A stretch of DNA of 38,330 nucleotides from Frankia sp. RB7 (GCA_030403585.1 JAUEPE010000065.1:1-38330), one strand, 5' to 3'. Shown: positions 25,506-33,460, counted from the stretch's first letter. Numbers and translations are program-made. Notes: a model not told the origin generated them from the sequence alone.

Positions 25506-25805
25506 TTAGAACATCTTGTCGAATCCAACGAAGTGGTCGTAGGGCTTGGGCATCGAGTTGTGCCTGATCATCTTCGCAGACCTCTTCTTGGGCTCCTTCG
25601 CTGGCTCGGTGGTCGTTGTCGACGTCGGTGTCGTGGCTGTGGGCGTTGTCGTCACCTCAGGCGACGCCGCGGGCGCTGGAGCCGGTGTCGTGGCGGTGCT
25701 CGGCGCCGTACTCGGAGGCGGCGCATCACTGGCCAGCACCGAAACTGCCGGCAGAGATATTAACATTACCGTCGCGGCGGCGGCCGCTCCGGCAAGAGGG
25801 CACAT
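25506..25805 (-). CDS. Secreted Pro/Thr/Ala-rich protein
   Basis: A protein of 99 residues from the ATG at 25805; a TTG at 25820 would add five. The signal peptide covers about 1-26 (CPLAGAAAAATVMLISLPAV). Then comes about 45 residues of almost pure Ala, Pro, Thr and Ser, a low-complexity stretch typical of flexible envelope linkers. The C-terminus is basic (KEPKKRSAKMIRHNSMPKP) and ends in DHFVGFDKMF, suggesting binding to a polyanion or the cell wall. No family is assigned. Small secreted proteins of this kind are common in Bradyrhizobium-like genomes. Confidence 0.6.
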   Translation of the reverse strand: MCPLAGAAAAATVMLISLPAVSVLASDAPPPSTAPSTATTPAPAPAASPEVTTTPTATTPTSTTTTEPAKEPKKRSAKMIRHNSMPKPYDHFVGFDKMF

Positions 25806-25871
25806 TGACTTACGGTACAAACCCCACAGGCGGGGTAGGCGTAGACGTATCGCGCACGAACGGCGGCTTTT

Positions 25872-25910
25872 GGCTAGCTACGAAGATGCAGGCTGGCTAG
25901 CCTGGCTAGC
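25872..25910. repeat. Three copies of GGCTAGC
   Basis: The heptamer GGCTAGC, which contains the palindrome GCTAGC, occurs at 25872, 25895 and 25904 within 39 bases. The region lies between the secreted Pro/Thr-rich gene and the lysine-rich peptide gene, where no coding frame is convincing. It may be a chance cluster or small binding sites. Confidence 0.3.
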
Positions 25911-26102
25911 TAGCGCCGATAAGAAAACAGGGCTCCTGAGACAGCAGTTTTTTCGGAGGGCCGACGATGTATGCGCTTTTTTTATAACCTCCAGCTATCA
26001 TTCGAGCCATCGCCGTAAGGTCAATCAGGCGACACGTCCGCACGCCGAACGGCTTACGCGTGCTTCTGGCAGGAACGAAAGCGGTTCTTGAGGCGCGAAG
26101 AC

Positions 26103-26168
26103 CTACTTCTTTTTCTTGGCGGCCTTCTTCGCGACGGTCTTCTTCGCCTTCTTCGCTTTCTTAGCCAT
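26103..26168 (-). CDS. 21-residue lysine-rich peptide
   Basis: A very short gene encoding 21 residues made almost only of Lys and Ala (starting MAKKAKKAKKTVAKK). The ATG is preceded by GGAGG with four bases between, a strong ribosome binding site. The composition resembles the lysine-alanine tails of histone H1-like bacterial proteins. Similar tiny MAKKAKK proteins are seen in Bradyrhizobium-type genomes (from memory). It would bind nucleic acid or other polyanions. The strong start signal is the main reason to believe it is translated. Confidence 0.65.
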   Translation of the reverse strand: MAKKAKKAKKTVAKKAAKKKK

Positions 26169-27164
26169 ATGCCCTCCGTCAATCCTAAGTCAATGCAAAC
26201 CGGGAATCGGTATGCGAAAAAGGTGCAACGTTGCTTTGAAAGATTGACAGCGAGGCGACTTTATCGGGCGCCTGTCGAGCCGTTCGAAATTATTCGAGGC
26301 GATGACGCGGGAATGGGAGAGCGACTGATGTCGCCCCATCGCCGCAAACAGCAGTTCCAAGAAACGGCACGCTTGAGAAGCGGCAGTCCTAGGAGAACGC
26401 AACTCTCAGTGAAGGCAATTCCAAGAGAGCAGGCTCCAACTGAGGCCCGCGATCGAAGCGCTTTTAGAGAAAGGCGTCACGACATTCACGAGAGGCCCCC
26501 GCGACCGATGTTCGCGAGGACCATTGGCGTCAGTCGTCGAGGTTCCAGTTCAAAGCGAAGGGCGCCGTCATTGTCCTCGCGGCCACCCGGCCGAGAATGC
26601 GCCAGAGCTGGCGCAGACCGAACTCCGGCGCAGCCGGCGACAGGCCGACAGGCTCACCTGGCTGCCGTTTCGCCGGCCCAGGTTCAACCTGTAGCGATCG
26701 CCATACCCCGGGCACGTCGCGAACGTCAGCCGGTGTCGGCGGTCTTGTCGCGGTTGGGGATGATGGTTTCCCTCCGGTGGGGTCCTCACCGGAGGCTAAC
26801 GGATCATGTCGATGGCGAGGCACTGATAAGAGCGTGCATCAGCCCTCGGGCCATCGTCTTGGGACGTCCCGACAATCGGTCGGCTGCTGTCCTCTGTGTT
26901 AGCCGGTCCCATCTCCCTGCGCGTGGCTGAGAAACCTATGGGAAGCGCTCCGCCTGCCCAAACCCTCGCTAGACGGCTTTTATCCCCGCCGGACAGGTCC
27001 GGCGCCTCGCGGCCGCTTCGGTTCAAAAAAGCTATCTGCTCAGGTGCTCCGCATGCGCTGCGCCCCGCGTTCACGTGGGTTCGAAGGCGTTGCGTTTCGC
27101 CTCCCATCGCGGTCTCGTCATCGCGAGGGGATCGGCTCCTCACGAAGACAGAAGGACAAAGACC
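26169..27164. other. Gene-poor region with mobile-element debris
   Basis: About 1 kb without an intact gene. Long open frames on both strands (26088-26930 plus, 26796-27197 minus) are compositionally odd, arginine-rich and mutually overlapping. A decayed DUF736 C-terminus is embedded on the minus strand (26530-26800). The region looks like the remains of an integrative element. Confidence 0.4.
26530..26800 (-). pseudogene. Decayed C-terminal part of a DUF736 gene
   Basis: On the minus strand the last 60 codons read RQPGEPVGLSPAAPEFGLRQ, then LWRILGRVAARTMTAPFAL and NWNLDD. This matches the ending of DUF736 proteins (LSLAAPEFGPRKLYANLGRA, then FALIWNP). In a different frame just upstream, IIPNRDKTADTG matches the DUF736 segment ILPNRDKTADT. 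The gene is thus frameshifted and lacks its start. DUF736 genes sit on rhizobial plasmids and integrative elements. The matching N-terminus lies on the other strand at 27165. Confidence 0.55.
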
Positions 27165-27263
27165 ATGACCGCAATCGGATACGTCACCAAGAACCAAAAC
27201 GGCAACTACAAGGGGCAGATTCGCATTGGATCGGCCTACGCTTTAGCGGATGGTCTTAAATGA
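27165..27263 (+). pseudogene. Truncated DUF736 gene, N-terminal part
   Basis: A 32-codon frame with AAGGA ahead of the ATG. The first 20 residues (MTAIGYVTKNQNGNYKGQ and on) match the start of DUF736 proteins, but after residue 20 the sequence departs from the family and stops within a dozen codons. Full DUF736 proteins are about 100 residues. It is a 3'-truncated remnant. Its C-terminal counterpart, or that of a sister copy, lies inverted at 26530-26800. Confidence 0.6.
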
Positions 27264-27306
27264 GAGCGCGGCACGTATTGGCAAAATTCGCGCGTAAACG
27301 CGAAGG

Positions 27307-27504
27307 TCACTTGCCATTCACATGCGCCTGTTTGGTGCCGCTTCGCCTGATCCGCTTGGCTGCCAAGACAGAGCTTTCCCTTCGTACCGCTTTCCGAAGC
27401 GCAATAACCTCTTCATAGCGCAGGCACAACGACTTCTCGATCGGGTCGAGTATAATGCTCTTGGAGACATTGATACGCTGCACGTTGACTACTCCCGCAA
27501 CCAT
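27307..27504 (-). CDS. Possible small hypothetical protein
   Basis: A frame of 65 residues with a coding-like, helix-forming core (LDPIEKSLCLRYEEVIALRK). The rest is basic. The ATG at 27504 has no ribosome binding site, but a GTG at 27483, in frame, has GGGAG eight to nine bases ahead. There is no known domain. It could be a genuine small gene or part of the surrounding debris. Confidence 0.35.
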   Translation of the reverse strand: MVAGVVNVQRINVSKSIILDPIEKSLCLRYEEVIALRKAVRRESSVLAAKRIRRSGTKQAHVNGK

Positions 27505-27745
27505 TTGGGTTGGCTTCTGACCTTACGATCTATGGTGCGGACTATAAGAATGGCCTGATCGCGCGACAAATGAAGTCGCTGGTTAAGCTTGATGGCCAAT
27601 CTGGCAGATCTTTGAATGCCATTAACCAGCCGAAAGGCTTAACGCTTGCCTTTCGCGTGGCTGGACATTTTCACCGGTTTACTACGCCCGTATTTAGACT
27701 GGCTGGAAGTTACCGGTTCTATTAACCCGATGAACACGAGGTTCG

Positions 27746-28279
27746 ATGAGGATACCCCGAAATGCATGGGTACTTGTTGGGGGCATCATGACCGTCGACA
27801 CGAGTAGATCTTTAGCGCGACAGCGTTTCAGGAAGTTTCGTCACGGCGAACGACGTCGTGGCGAAGGCGGCTATACGTTGCTTGAGTTGCTCGTTGTGAT
27901 GGGCATCCTAGCGGCGTTAACTGCCATGGCGACACCCCAAGTGATGGGATATTTCGGAAAAGCCAAGACGCAATCCGCTCAGCTTCAGATCGAGAACATC
28001 AATACGGCGCTCGAGATGTACTATGTGGAAAATGGTTCCTATCCGAGCCCGAGCGCTGGACTGCGGGCGCTGGTTGAAGCGACGCCGGAAGCCCCTCGCT
28101 GGAACGGGCCCTATTTGAAGAACGCCAAGACTTTGCTGGATCCGTGGGGACGGCCTTATCAATATTCCCTCACGGAGCAGGGCGAATACAACGTCTACTC
28201 GCTCGGACCCACCGGGAAGGGGGCCAAGAAGCCTACCTCTGCGGCGAGCGCGAGCCGTGCTTGGGCTGACAACGGATGA
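27746..28279 (+). CDS. gspG: T2SS major pseudopilin GspG, detached from the main locus
   Basis: The major subunit of the pseudopilus, 177 residues as read from 27746. The basic leader ends in GEGG, then YTLLELLVVMGILAALTAMA, so cleavage is between Gly42 and Tyr43 with Glu at mature position 5. The long leader suggests that translation may begin at the ATG at 27788 instead. The GspG core is clear: YFGKAKTQSAQLQIENINTA, LEMYYVENGSYPSPSAGLRA, then the calcium-loop region (LLDPWGRPYQYS, YNVYSLGPTGKG). It lies 3.6 kb downstream of the prepilin peptidase, separated by unrelated genes, and has its own terminator candidate. It completes the T2SS. Confidence 0.95.
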   Translation: MRIPRNAWVLVGGIMTVDTSRSLARQRFRKFRHGERRRGEGGYTLLELLVVMGILAALTAMATPQVMGYFGKAKTQSAQLQIENINTALEMYYVENGSYPSPSAGLRALVEATPEAPRWNGPYLKNAKTLLDPWGRPYQYSLTEQGEYNVYSLGPTGKGAKKPTSAASASRAWADNG

Positions 28280-28883
28280 GATGATGGAGTTGCGCTGCCG
28301 TCTCCTTCATTCCCTACAACGACTTGGAGCGGACGCAAAAGGCCAGGTGCTGATGCAACTCGTCGAGCCCCGGGGCGCCCGGCAGGTTGAGAGCGACTGC
28401 GAAAGCGGAGTGCGTGAATTGCATTCTGGATATCCCACGTCCGGCCGTGGGTTTCGCGGCTCTTCTAGCCTTTCTTTTCAGTCCCGACTGAATTGACGGC
28501 TGCGGCAAAGCCGTTACGCTCAGTTTTTTTCGCATGAGATAAGCCCTATGCCCTTTTTGCGTTCTGGTGGTATGCGCCTCAAGCCAAAACTGACCCTCAG
28601 GTCTCTTTCGGAACTTTCGAGACTGCGGGCGCCTCCAAGCGATGGCAATGTTGCTGACGGAAACGGTGCCGATCGCGCTGTTCTGGCTCAGAAAGTTGTT
28701 TGTGCGATGCGAAGGGGCGACGACAAGAAACCTCACGGACGACGCGACTAATCTGCGCTCGCACGCTCCTGCATTCCGTACTTGATCGTCTGTTTGCCAA
28801 GGGGCCGCGTGGTCTGCATCGAATGCTCGATCTAGGCTATCGAGATAGCTTTACTGTTTCGTGTTGGTGTCTTGGCAGGCCGT
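28280..28883. other. Region after gspG, no confident gene
   Basis: About 600 bases with short frames on both strands that overlap and lack domains. One 40-codon stretch (about 28541-28663 plus) has a protein-like composition (LFAFWWYAPQAKTDPQVSFG) but no start codon. A hairpin terminator candidate is at 28488-28530. Confidence 0.35.
28488..28530 (+). terminator. Terminator candidate downstream of gspG
   Basis: A 6-bp stem (ACGGCT/AGCCGT) with a seven-base loop is embedded in an outer 4-bp stem (CTGA/TCAG). Seven Ts follow directly at 28524-28530. It lies about 210 bases after the gspG stop. Confidence 0.5.
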
Positions 28884-29048
28884 CTATTTGACTTTTACCA
28901 AGTGTTCGCGCCGCTGAGCTCTGATCGCATCCGCTCGCGCTTGCTCTGCCTTTACTTCGTCCCTCAGCTTGAGCACTTCTTGGTGCACGCGGCCGAGCGC
29001 TGTGGATGGCGACTGGCTGCCTGAAGGCTTGGTTTGCTTTTTGCCCAT
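28884..29048 (-). CDS. Small charged coiled-coil protein, 54 residues
   Basis: A frame of 54 residues starting MGKKQTKPSGSQSPSTALGR and ending in LVKVK. The middle and end (VHQEVLKLRDEVKAEQARAD, then AIRAQRRE) have a heptad-like spacing of hydrophobics in a strongly charged helix. There is no signal peptide. The ribosome binding site is weak. Composition favours a real small gene over an antisense shadow. No family is known to me. Confidence 0.5.
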   Translation of the reverse strand: MGKKQTKPSGSQSPSTALGRVHQEVLKLRDEVKAEQARADAIRAQRREHLVKVK

Positions 29049-29541
29049 GGGCAAAGCAATAGCGCTGCTCGCGGAGCGAGCAACATGGCTCAGTATTTAA
29101 CCTAACCAGTCAACCTTACCGCGTGGCGTCCGCTCATCCGATGAAGGCGCTTTGTCAGCACTCCATCTGATGTGCTGGCGGTTCCCGACGTCATGAGTCC
29201 GTAGGGGAACGTCCAGGATTTCTATCGATACGGCTTGGAGCGTAATTTTATGGAGCCACGTGAACGGTGTGTCGCAATTTCTCAACCGGGGGATCGTTTT
29301 ATAATTGGCTAATCAGAGAATACGGCATCGCCCCAGATTTTTGTGATCTGCTAGTTCGCTTGCGCGTCTTCCGTTGGGGCCTGAAATATTCATGTCGACC
29401 CAAGCCGTATCGTGAGTCTCTCTGAGTCTGGGGCGTCATAGCTCACCCAAAACGTAAAACCATAAAAGTTGAGCAGCAGTTTCAACGCAGTTTCAGCAGG
29501 TCTGGCTTAAGATTGAAAAGCTTAGCAACGGAGATATCGAG
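29049..29541. other. Intergenic, nothing recognised
   Basis: About 490 bases without a convincing frame, repeat or RNA. The part just before 29542 (about 29450-29530) is AT-rich and probably carries the promoter of the next gene. Confidence 0.4.
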
Positions 29542-29811
29542 ATGAATTATCCCCCCGATCATGCCCTACCCCTCGTTCAACTGAAGGAGCGTCGACGAGA
29601 ACTCGTTGTGGCGCTAAGAAACCGCATGGGTGAGATCAGCGAAGATGAAATCAGGCAGATCGCTGCCATTCAACAGGCAATCTCTGCGTTAGAAGATGTG
29701 ATAGCAGACCTTGATTGCGAGCAAAACGACGCTGCCTGGGATAACGCTGATCGGTCTCAACGGTCGTTCCCGCCATTTGGACGGCGCAGCATCGTTCATT
29801 CACCGGCATAA
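29542..29811 (+). CDS. Small soluble hypothetical protein
   Basis: A protein of 89 residues with GGAG eight bases before the ATG. The core is predicted helical and charged (LVQLKERRRELVVALRNRMG, then EISEDEIRQIAAIQQAISAL, EDVIADLDCEQND). The plan suggests a helical hairpin. The last 20 residues are basic and irregular. No domain is recognised, and there is no export signal. Confidence 0.6.
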   Translation: MNYPPDHALPLVQLKERRRELVVALRNRMGEISEDEIRQIAAIQQAISALEDVIADLDCEQNDAAWDNADRSQRSFPPFGRRSIVHSPA

Positions 29812-29887
29812 AAGCACTGGCAAGATCGCGGCCGCTCGAGTGGCCACGCAACCCAGTTGCTAGCGATGGTGCCAGACGTTGCCGTTG

Positions 29888-30481
29888 CTAATCGAACGGA
29901 TTTTGAATTGAGGGGGCCGATTGCCGTATCCGCCGTACGGTCACAGGTGAACCATCGGAGATGAAGAGCAGTTCGTAACGACGTCCTTCATCATCAACTG
30001 CTGAACACTTGATGTCGGACACTTTCTTGGCGGCGAAATTACCAGTTTGTAGGCACATTCCGGCTGATTTATGCTGGGCTGGCACGGGCAGGCCGTCAAC
30101 TCTGGGCTGGTCCTTCGAATTTAGCATCATCCGGTCTACGACCAATTCGTAGGAATTGTCGTCAGCCCGCTTGCCGTTCTCACCTGAGAATGAGACGACA
30201 TGACTACTGTCTTCCGGATCATTGATGACGATCGCAAAATTCACGCGGCCTTCGTCGTCATGCGCGAAGGCGACAGTGCTGCATGTGAATTTGCGCCCCG
30301 CTATGCTCAATGTTTCACAGTGGCCTGACATAAGAGCCAACAGATCGACGACGGAATTTGTTTGGCTGGTGGGCATTGCAGCAGGTGTCAGCCCTATTCC
30401 CTGAGCTTGAGCAGCCATGGCCGGCAAGAAAACTAAGATAGCCAGAACTGCCGACCGTCGGAAAATCATTACTGGTAACAT
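29888..30481 (-). CDS. Secreted hypothetical protein
   Basis: A protein of 197 residues with a signal peptide (about 1-26, AVLAILVFLPAMAAQAQG). The mature part has four cysteines (SGHCETL, KFTCST, AGMCLQT and IKCSAV) that could form two disulfides. It is a compact mixed alpha/beta-looking domain with VAFAHDDEGRVNFAIVINDP, ending in PSIQNPFD. No named family is recognised. The start at 30481 has no strong ribosome binding site. A coding-looking 42-codon stretch ends 22 bases upstream (30503-30631 minus) and may be the remains of an operon partner. Confidence 0.65.
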   Translation of the reverse strand: MLPVMIFRRSAVLAILVFLPAMAAQAQGIGLTPAAMPTSQTNSVVDLLALMSGHCETLSIAGRKFTCSTVAFAHDDEGRVNFAIVINDPEDSSHVVSFSGENGKRADDNSYELVVDRMMLNSKDQPRVDGLPVPAQHKSAGMCLQTGNFAAKKVSDIKCSAVDDEGRRYELLFISDGSPVTVRRIRQSAPSIQNPFD

Positions 30482-31551
30482 GGCGAAAACATCGCGCTTG
30501 CCCTATGCATCTTGCTGGGAGAAACACATCGTGGCGCTATTGGCAACTGCTTTGCAGTCTAGGCCTAAAGTATCGCCATAAAAGCGCTCCCTGATGGTGT
30601 CGCCTTGCTTCAGCCAGGCTGGGGTGTCGAACTACCTGTACCTGCCGTCCCGGCAGCCTTGACAGCTCGGATCGACGGCGGGCCAAGTCTTACGAGTCCC
30701 ATTGTTTAATAGGACTGCTTGCGACGGATGGGGCATTTTGATCCATTCTGTCGCATCCCCGCTATCGGCGGCGAGCCTATCGAAGGCGTGCGCGGTCCTT
30801 CACTAGCCAGGACACTGACTGCAGGGCCGCTGGGTGTCGCTGACTATGTTGTCTCGGACGGGTCGGCTTTGGTGGCCGATCCAATTGTGAGCCCAGGTTC
30901 TTTCGCAATCACGTTCGCCTCATGCGCGACGTCTGCTAGCCGCCAGGTTGACAAACACAGTTGGCGCGGCGCGAACCTCCAGTCTCACAACTGTCATTCC
31001 GGGACGATCCTGTTGGCTCGCAGGCGGTGGTCTCTCGCCGTTCCTTTTTAGATGTATGGATTGTGTGCCACGGAGAGTTGCCCACGCCCCTCAAGTTGAC
31101 GGTCAACGCGAGCCTGAACGTTCGGCTTGAGGGATGCTGGTTCTTGGCTTCTTCTGGCCTAGCTTTCACTAGGCTTATTGCGGAACGCGACCATGCGCCG
31201 CACTGGCCCGCCAAGGATCGATTACTAACGGCCAACTTCGGGAGAGGTCGCGATCTTCTCATGATGTCGACCATCGCCGGGCTGCAAAAGTGTCCGAGAA
31301 TCTCGCGGACAATGCAGTCATTGCCGCCTTAGTTGCTGGAGGCGCTGTTCATTTCATTATGGCGAACGACATTTTTGGATTGAGAGCGCAAGCGAGCGGA
31401 GGAACGCGAATTGCTGGCGGTTTCTGCGTTTGTCGCGGAGCGAGTAGCGAACATTATCGAATCCCCAAGGTGCCGTCGCTCGATGCTCTTATATGATTTC
31501 CGGCGCTCCGAGGAAGAGTGTCACAATGGTGGTCGTCGAGAATAAAACCGA
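30482..31551. other. Gene-poor region, possible gene remnants
   Basis: About 1.07 kb with no intact gene I can support. On the minus strand, 30503-30631 reads as protein-like sequence (FDTPAWLKQGDTIRERFYGD, then TLGLDCKAVANSATMCFSQ). It is preceded by an in-frame stop, so it may be the end of a decayed secreted protein. Plus-strand frames (30719-31051, 30961-31332) lack ribosome binding sites and domains. Confidence 0.35.
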
Positions 31552-31573
31552 GAAGGCGCCCGCAGGCGCCTTC
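31552..31573 (-). terminator. Terminator of the PEP-CTERM pseudogene
   Basis: A perfect 9-bp stem (GAAGGCGCC/GGCGCCTTC) with a four-base loop. Read on the minus strand it is followed by TCGGTTTTATTC. It lies 21 bases beyond the pseudogene stop codon. Confidence 0.7.
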
Positions 31574-31593
31574 GATTGATTGTTCGATTGTAA

Positions 31594-31980
31594 TCAGAGC
31601 GAACTTAACGCGGGTTGCTTCTTGCGGCGATAGGCAAGCAAGCCGATCCCGCCGAGGCCGATGATCATCATTGCCCATGTTGAGCTTTCCGGGACCGCGG
31701 CAACCGGCGCGAATGCGACCCCTCGGATTTAGGTTTCGCTATCTCCCGAATACAATACCGAGAATTGCTCGCCTTGAGACTGCGATGCAATTGTGAACGA
31801 CAGACTGTCAGTGATCTCGTAAAGATAACTCGGCGAGAGTTCATTGAGCCCAAAGCTCGTTGCGAACAGTTCAACTTGACCTCCGACGACCAATCCGGTC
31901 AGCCCCAGCAGTCCAGTGACGCCTGTCCAGGGGATCGGTTGATTGATCTCAGTGGCAAGATCCCCCACGCCATCAAGTCA
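31594..31980 (-). pseudogene. PEP-CTERM protein gene broken by an in-frame stop
   Basis: The minus strand encodes a PEP-CTERM-type ending (AAVPESSTWAMMIIGLGGIG, then LLAYRRKK) that stops at 31594. In the same frame, 38 codons before the ES of the sorting motif region, the body of the protein (VELFATSFGLNELSPSYLYE, then SFTIASQSQGEQFSVLYSGD) runs into a TAA at 31729-31731. A single CAA-to-TAA-type change would explain the break. Upstream, stops at 31978 and earlier close the frame and no signal peptide is found, so the N-terminus is also lost or frameshifted. When intact it would have been an exported protein anchored and sorted by an exosortase. None is in this window. Confidence 0.75.
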
Positions 31981-32014
31981 ATCGATCTGCTAATTTCGGT
32001 CGAACCGTTTTACG

Positions 32015-32105
32015 CCCGGCTGTTATTTATCAGCCGGGGTTCCCAGATAGCACGCAAAGCTGTTGCCGTGACTTGAGGAGCTCGGTCCTCAGGCTACCCG
32101 TCATC
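32015..32105 (+). other. Structured stretch with nested hairpins, possible RNA element
   Basis: On the plus strand a perfect 8-bp hairpin (CCCGGCTG/CAGCCGGG, loop TTATTTAT, 32015-32038) is followed by CACGCAAAGC, closing with CGTG after twelve bases. A TGAGGA/TCCTCA hairpin, then GGCTACCCG and a CCGTC/GACGG hairpin follow. ACGCAAAGC and a nearby GGCTACC recall parts of c-di-GMP-I riboswitches. The GGGACGCAAAGCC context and the GNRA-type first hairpin are missing, so identity is not claimed. It lies just left of the IS630 element. Confidence 0.3.
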
Positions 32106-32141
32106 GACGGACGGTTCTGCCTGCGACAAAGCCAGCCGCAG

Positions 32142-32189
32142 ATGAAATGGAAGGTACAGGTAATCGCGCGAACGGAAGACACGATCTAG
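32142..32189 (+). pseudogene. Possible transposase N-terminus cut by the IS630 insertion
   Basis: A 15-codon frame (MKWKVQVIARTEDTI) that ends in a TAG formed at the TA target of the IS630 element. The opening resembles the starts of ISKra4-family transposases (MKxKVQV pattern, from memory). The sequence on the other side of the element does not continue it in frame, so if real it is an old fragment. The evidence is short and weak. Confidence 0.3.
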
Positions 32190-32201
32190 ACGACCGTTTC
32201 C
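32189..32201 (+). repeat. IS630 terminal inverted repeat, left
   Basis: GACGACCGTTTCC, matching the inverted right end at 12 of 13 bases and directly preceded by the TA target dinucleotide. Confidence 0.85.
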
Positions 32202-32216
32202 TTAGTTTGAATCATA

Positions 32217-33435
32217 TCATGCAGCCTCGGCGAGCTTGTAGGACCAAGCGTGGATGACAGGGCGGCGATTGATGTCGCGGATGCCGGCCATGATGCGTTG
32301 CTTGAGCTCGAGTTTGGAGGTCACGCGGATGTGGCGGGGGACGGATCGAGTTAATTTGGAGAAGAAGCCCTCGATGAGGTTCAGCCAGGAGCCATGGGTC
32401 GGGTGAAGGTGAACTCGAAGCGTCCGGCCGGCCGGGTGGTAAGCCAAGCCTTGGTTTCTTTCGAGACGTGTGCGGAATGATTGTCGAGGATCAACCTGAT
32501 CGCAGTCCCGGCCGGATAGGCGGCGTCGAGATGCTCGAGGAATTCAATGAACTCGCGGCTGCGATGGCGGTCTTTGACGAGAGCATGGACCTTGCCGGTC
32601 AGCAGATCGATGCCAGCCAACAGACTTAGCGTGCCATGGCGCTTGTACTCATGATCCCGGGTGAAGGTCCGATGGATGCCGGGTTCGGGAGGCAGGTCGG
32701 GAGCCGTCGTGGCGATGGCATGGATGCCGGGCTTTTCATCGCACGAGACGATCGCAACCGACTTGCCCTTGTTCGACTTGGCACGAGCTTTTTTAGCACT
32801 TCGACTTCACGGTAGACGCAGAGAACCTCGGCCATCTTCCGTTCGAACTCGGCGCCGCGATTTTCAAGATAGTAGCGCACCTTGTGAGGCTTGATTTCCT
32901 CGTTGCCGGGGATCTTGCACACGGTGCCCTGGACCAGATGGGCCAGGCATCTATGCCCTGCCGCCGGCCCCCGTTTACTGGCATGATCGGCCAGCAACCG
33001 CGTCGTCCACAATTCGTGCGGATAGCCATGGTCTTTGGCCTTGTCGCACGCCAGCGACACGAGCCACGCCCTGGCCTCCGGCGTGATCGTCGGCTCCTTG
33101 CCCGGCCGCGGTCGATCGTCGAGAGCCACAAGCGGGCCATAGGCCAAGGCCCGCTCGACACAACGCTCGACTGTCTGATGGTGCACCCCAACGACACGCC
33201 CGACCGCAAAGAACGATGGGTTCTCACGGTAAGCAAGCAACATCTTCGCCCGCGTCACCCGGCTCCCTCGTTCCGTTCGGGATCGCGAAATCGCCGCCAA
33301 CTTGGCCATGTCTTCGTCACCCAAGGCCAATTCGATCGCCTGGCGCCATCTACCCATCGCAACACTCCTCGTTTCGACCAGCCCAAACGAGGAATCCGTC
33401 AACATACTCATTCGTTCCATGAACGCTGGTTTCAT
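32217..33435 (-). pseudogene. IS630-family transposase, two frame changes
   Basis: A DDE transposase read in three pieces. The first (33435 down to about 32788) has the helix-turn-helix region (SRSRTERGSRVTRAKMLLAY, VGVHHQTVERCVERAL). At EVLKK the frame must shift by -1 on a perfect heptamer A-AAA-AAG (32788-32794) to continue as ARAKSNKGKSVAIVSCDEKP, with the first catalytic Asp. This looks like a programmed frameshift, as some IS630 members use. The second Asp is in LILDNHSAH. Near 32401 one C of an expected run of four is missing (FEFTFT, then out of frame). The piece with the catalytic Glu (PTHGSWLNLIEGFF) is read only in another frame, so the enzyme should be dead. Confidence 0.88.
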
Positions 33436-33448
33436 GGAATCGGTCGTC
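33436..33448 (-). repeat. IS630 terminal inverted repeat, right
   Basis: GGAATCGGTCGTC on the plus strand, the inverted partner of 32189-32201, followed by the TA duplicate at 33449-33450. Confidence 0.85.
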
Positions 33449-33460
33449 TAGTATTTCGGA

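Larger units (their letters stand above)
32187..33450 (-). mobile_element. IS630-family insertion sequence, inactivated
   Basis: The element spans 32189-33448, about 1260 bp, flanked on both sides by TA (32187-32188 and 33449-33450), the usual IS630 target duplication. The ends are 13-bp inverted repeats with one mismatch (GACGACCGTTTCC and, inverted, GACGACCGATTCC). It holds one transposase gene on the minus strand that fills nearly the whole element. That gene has an A-AAA-AAG slippery site and a later one-base deletion. Confidence 0.9.

Noticed and set aside
26088..26930. Long plus-strand open frame of 280 codons
   Set aside because: It is very rich in Arg, Ser and Pro with no domain, and overlaps the lysine-rich peptide gene and DUF736 debris on the other strand. 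It is an open frame produced by high GC.
32015..32105. True c-di-GMP-I riboswitch
   Set aside because: ACGCAAAGC and GGCTACC are present, but the first tetraloop hairpin and the GGGACGCAAAGCC context are absent. Kept only as a structured stretch needing a covariance search.
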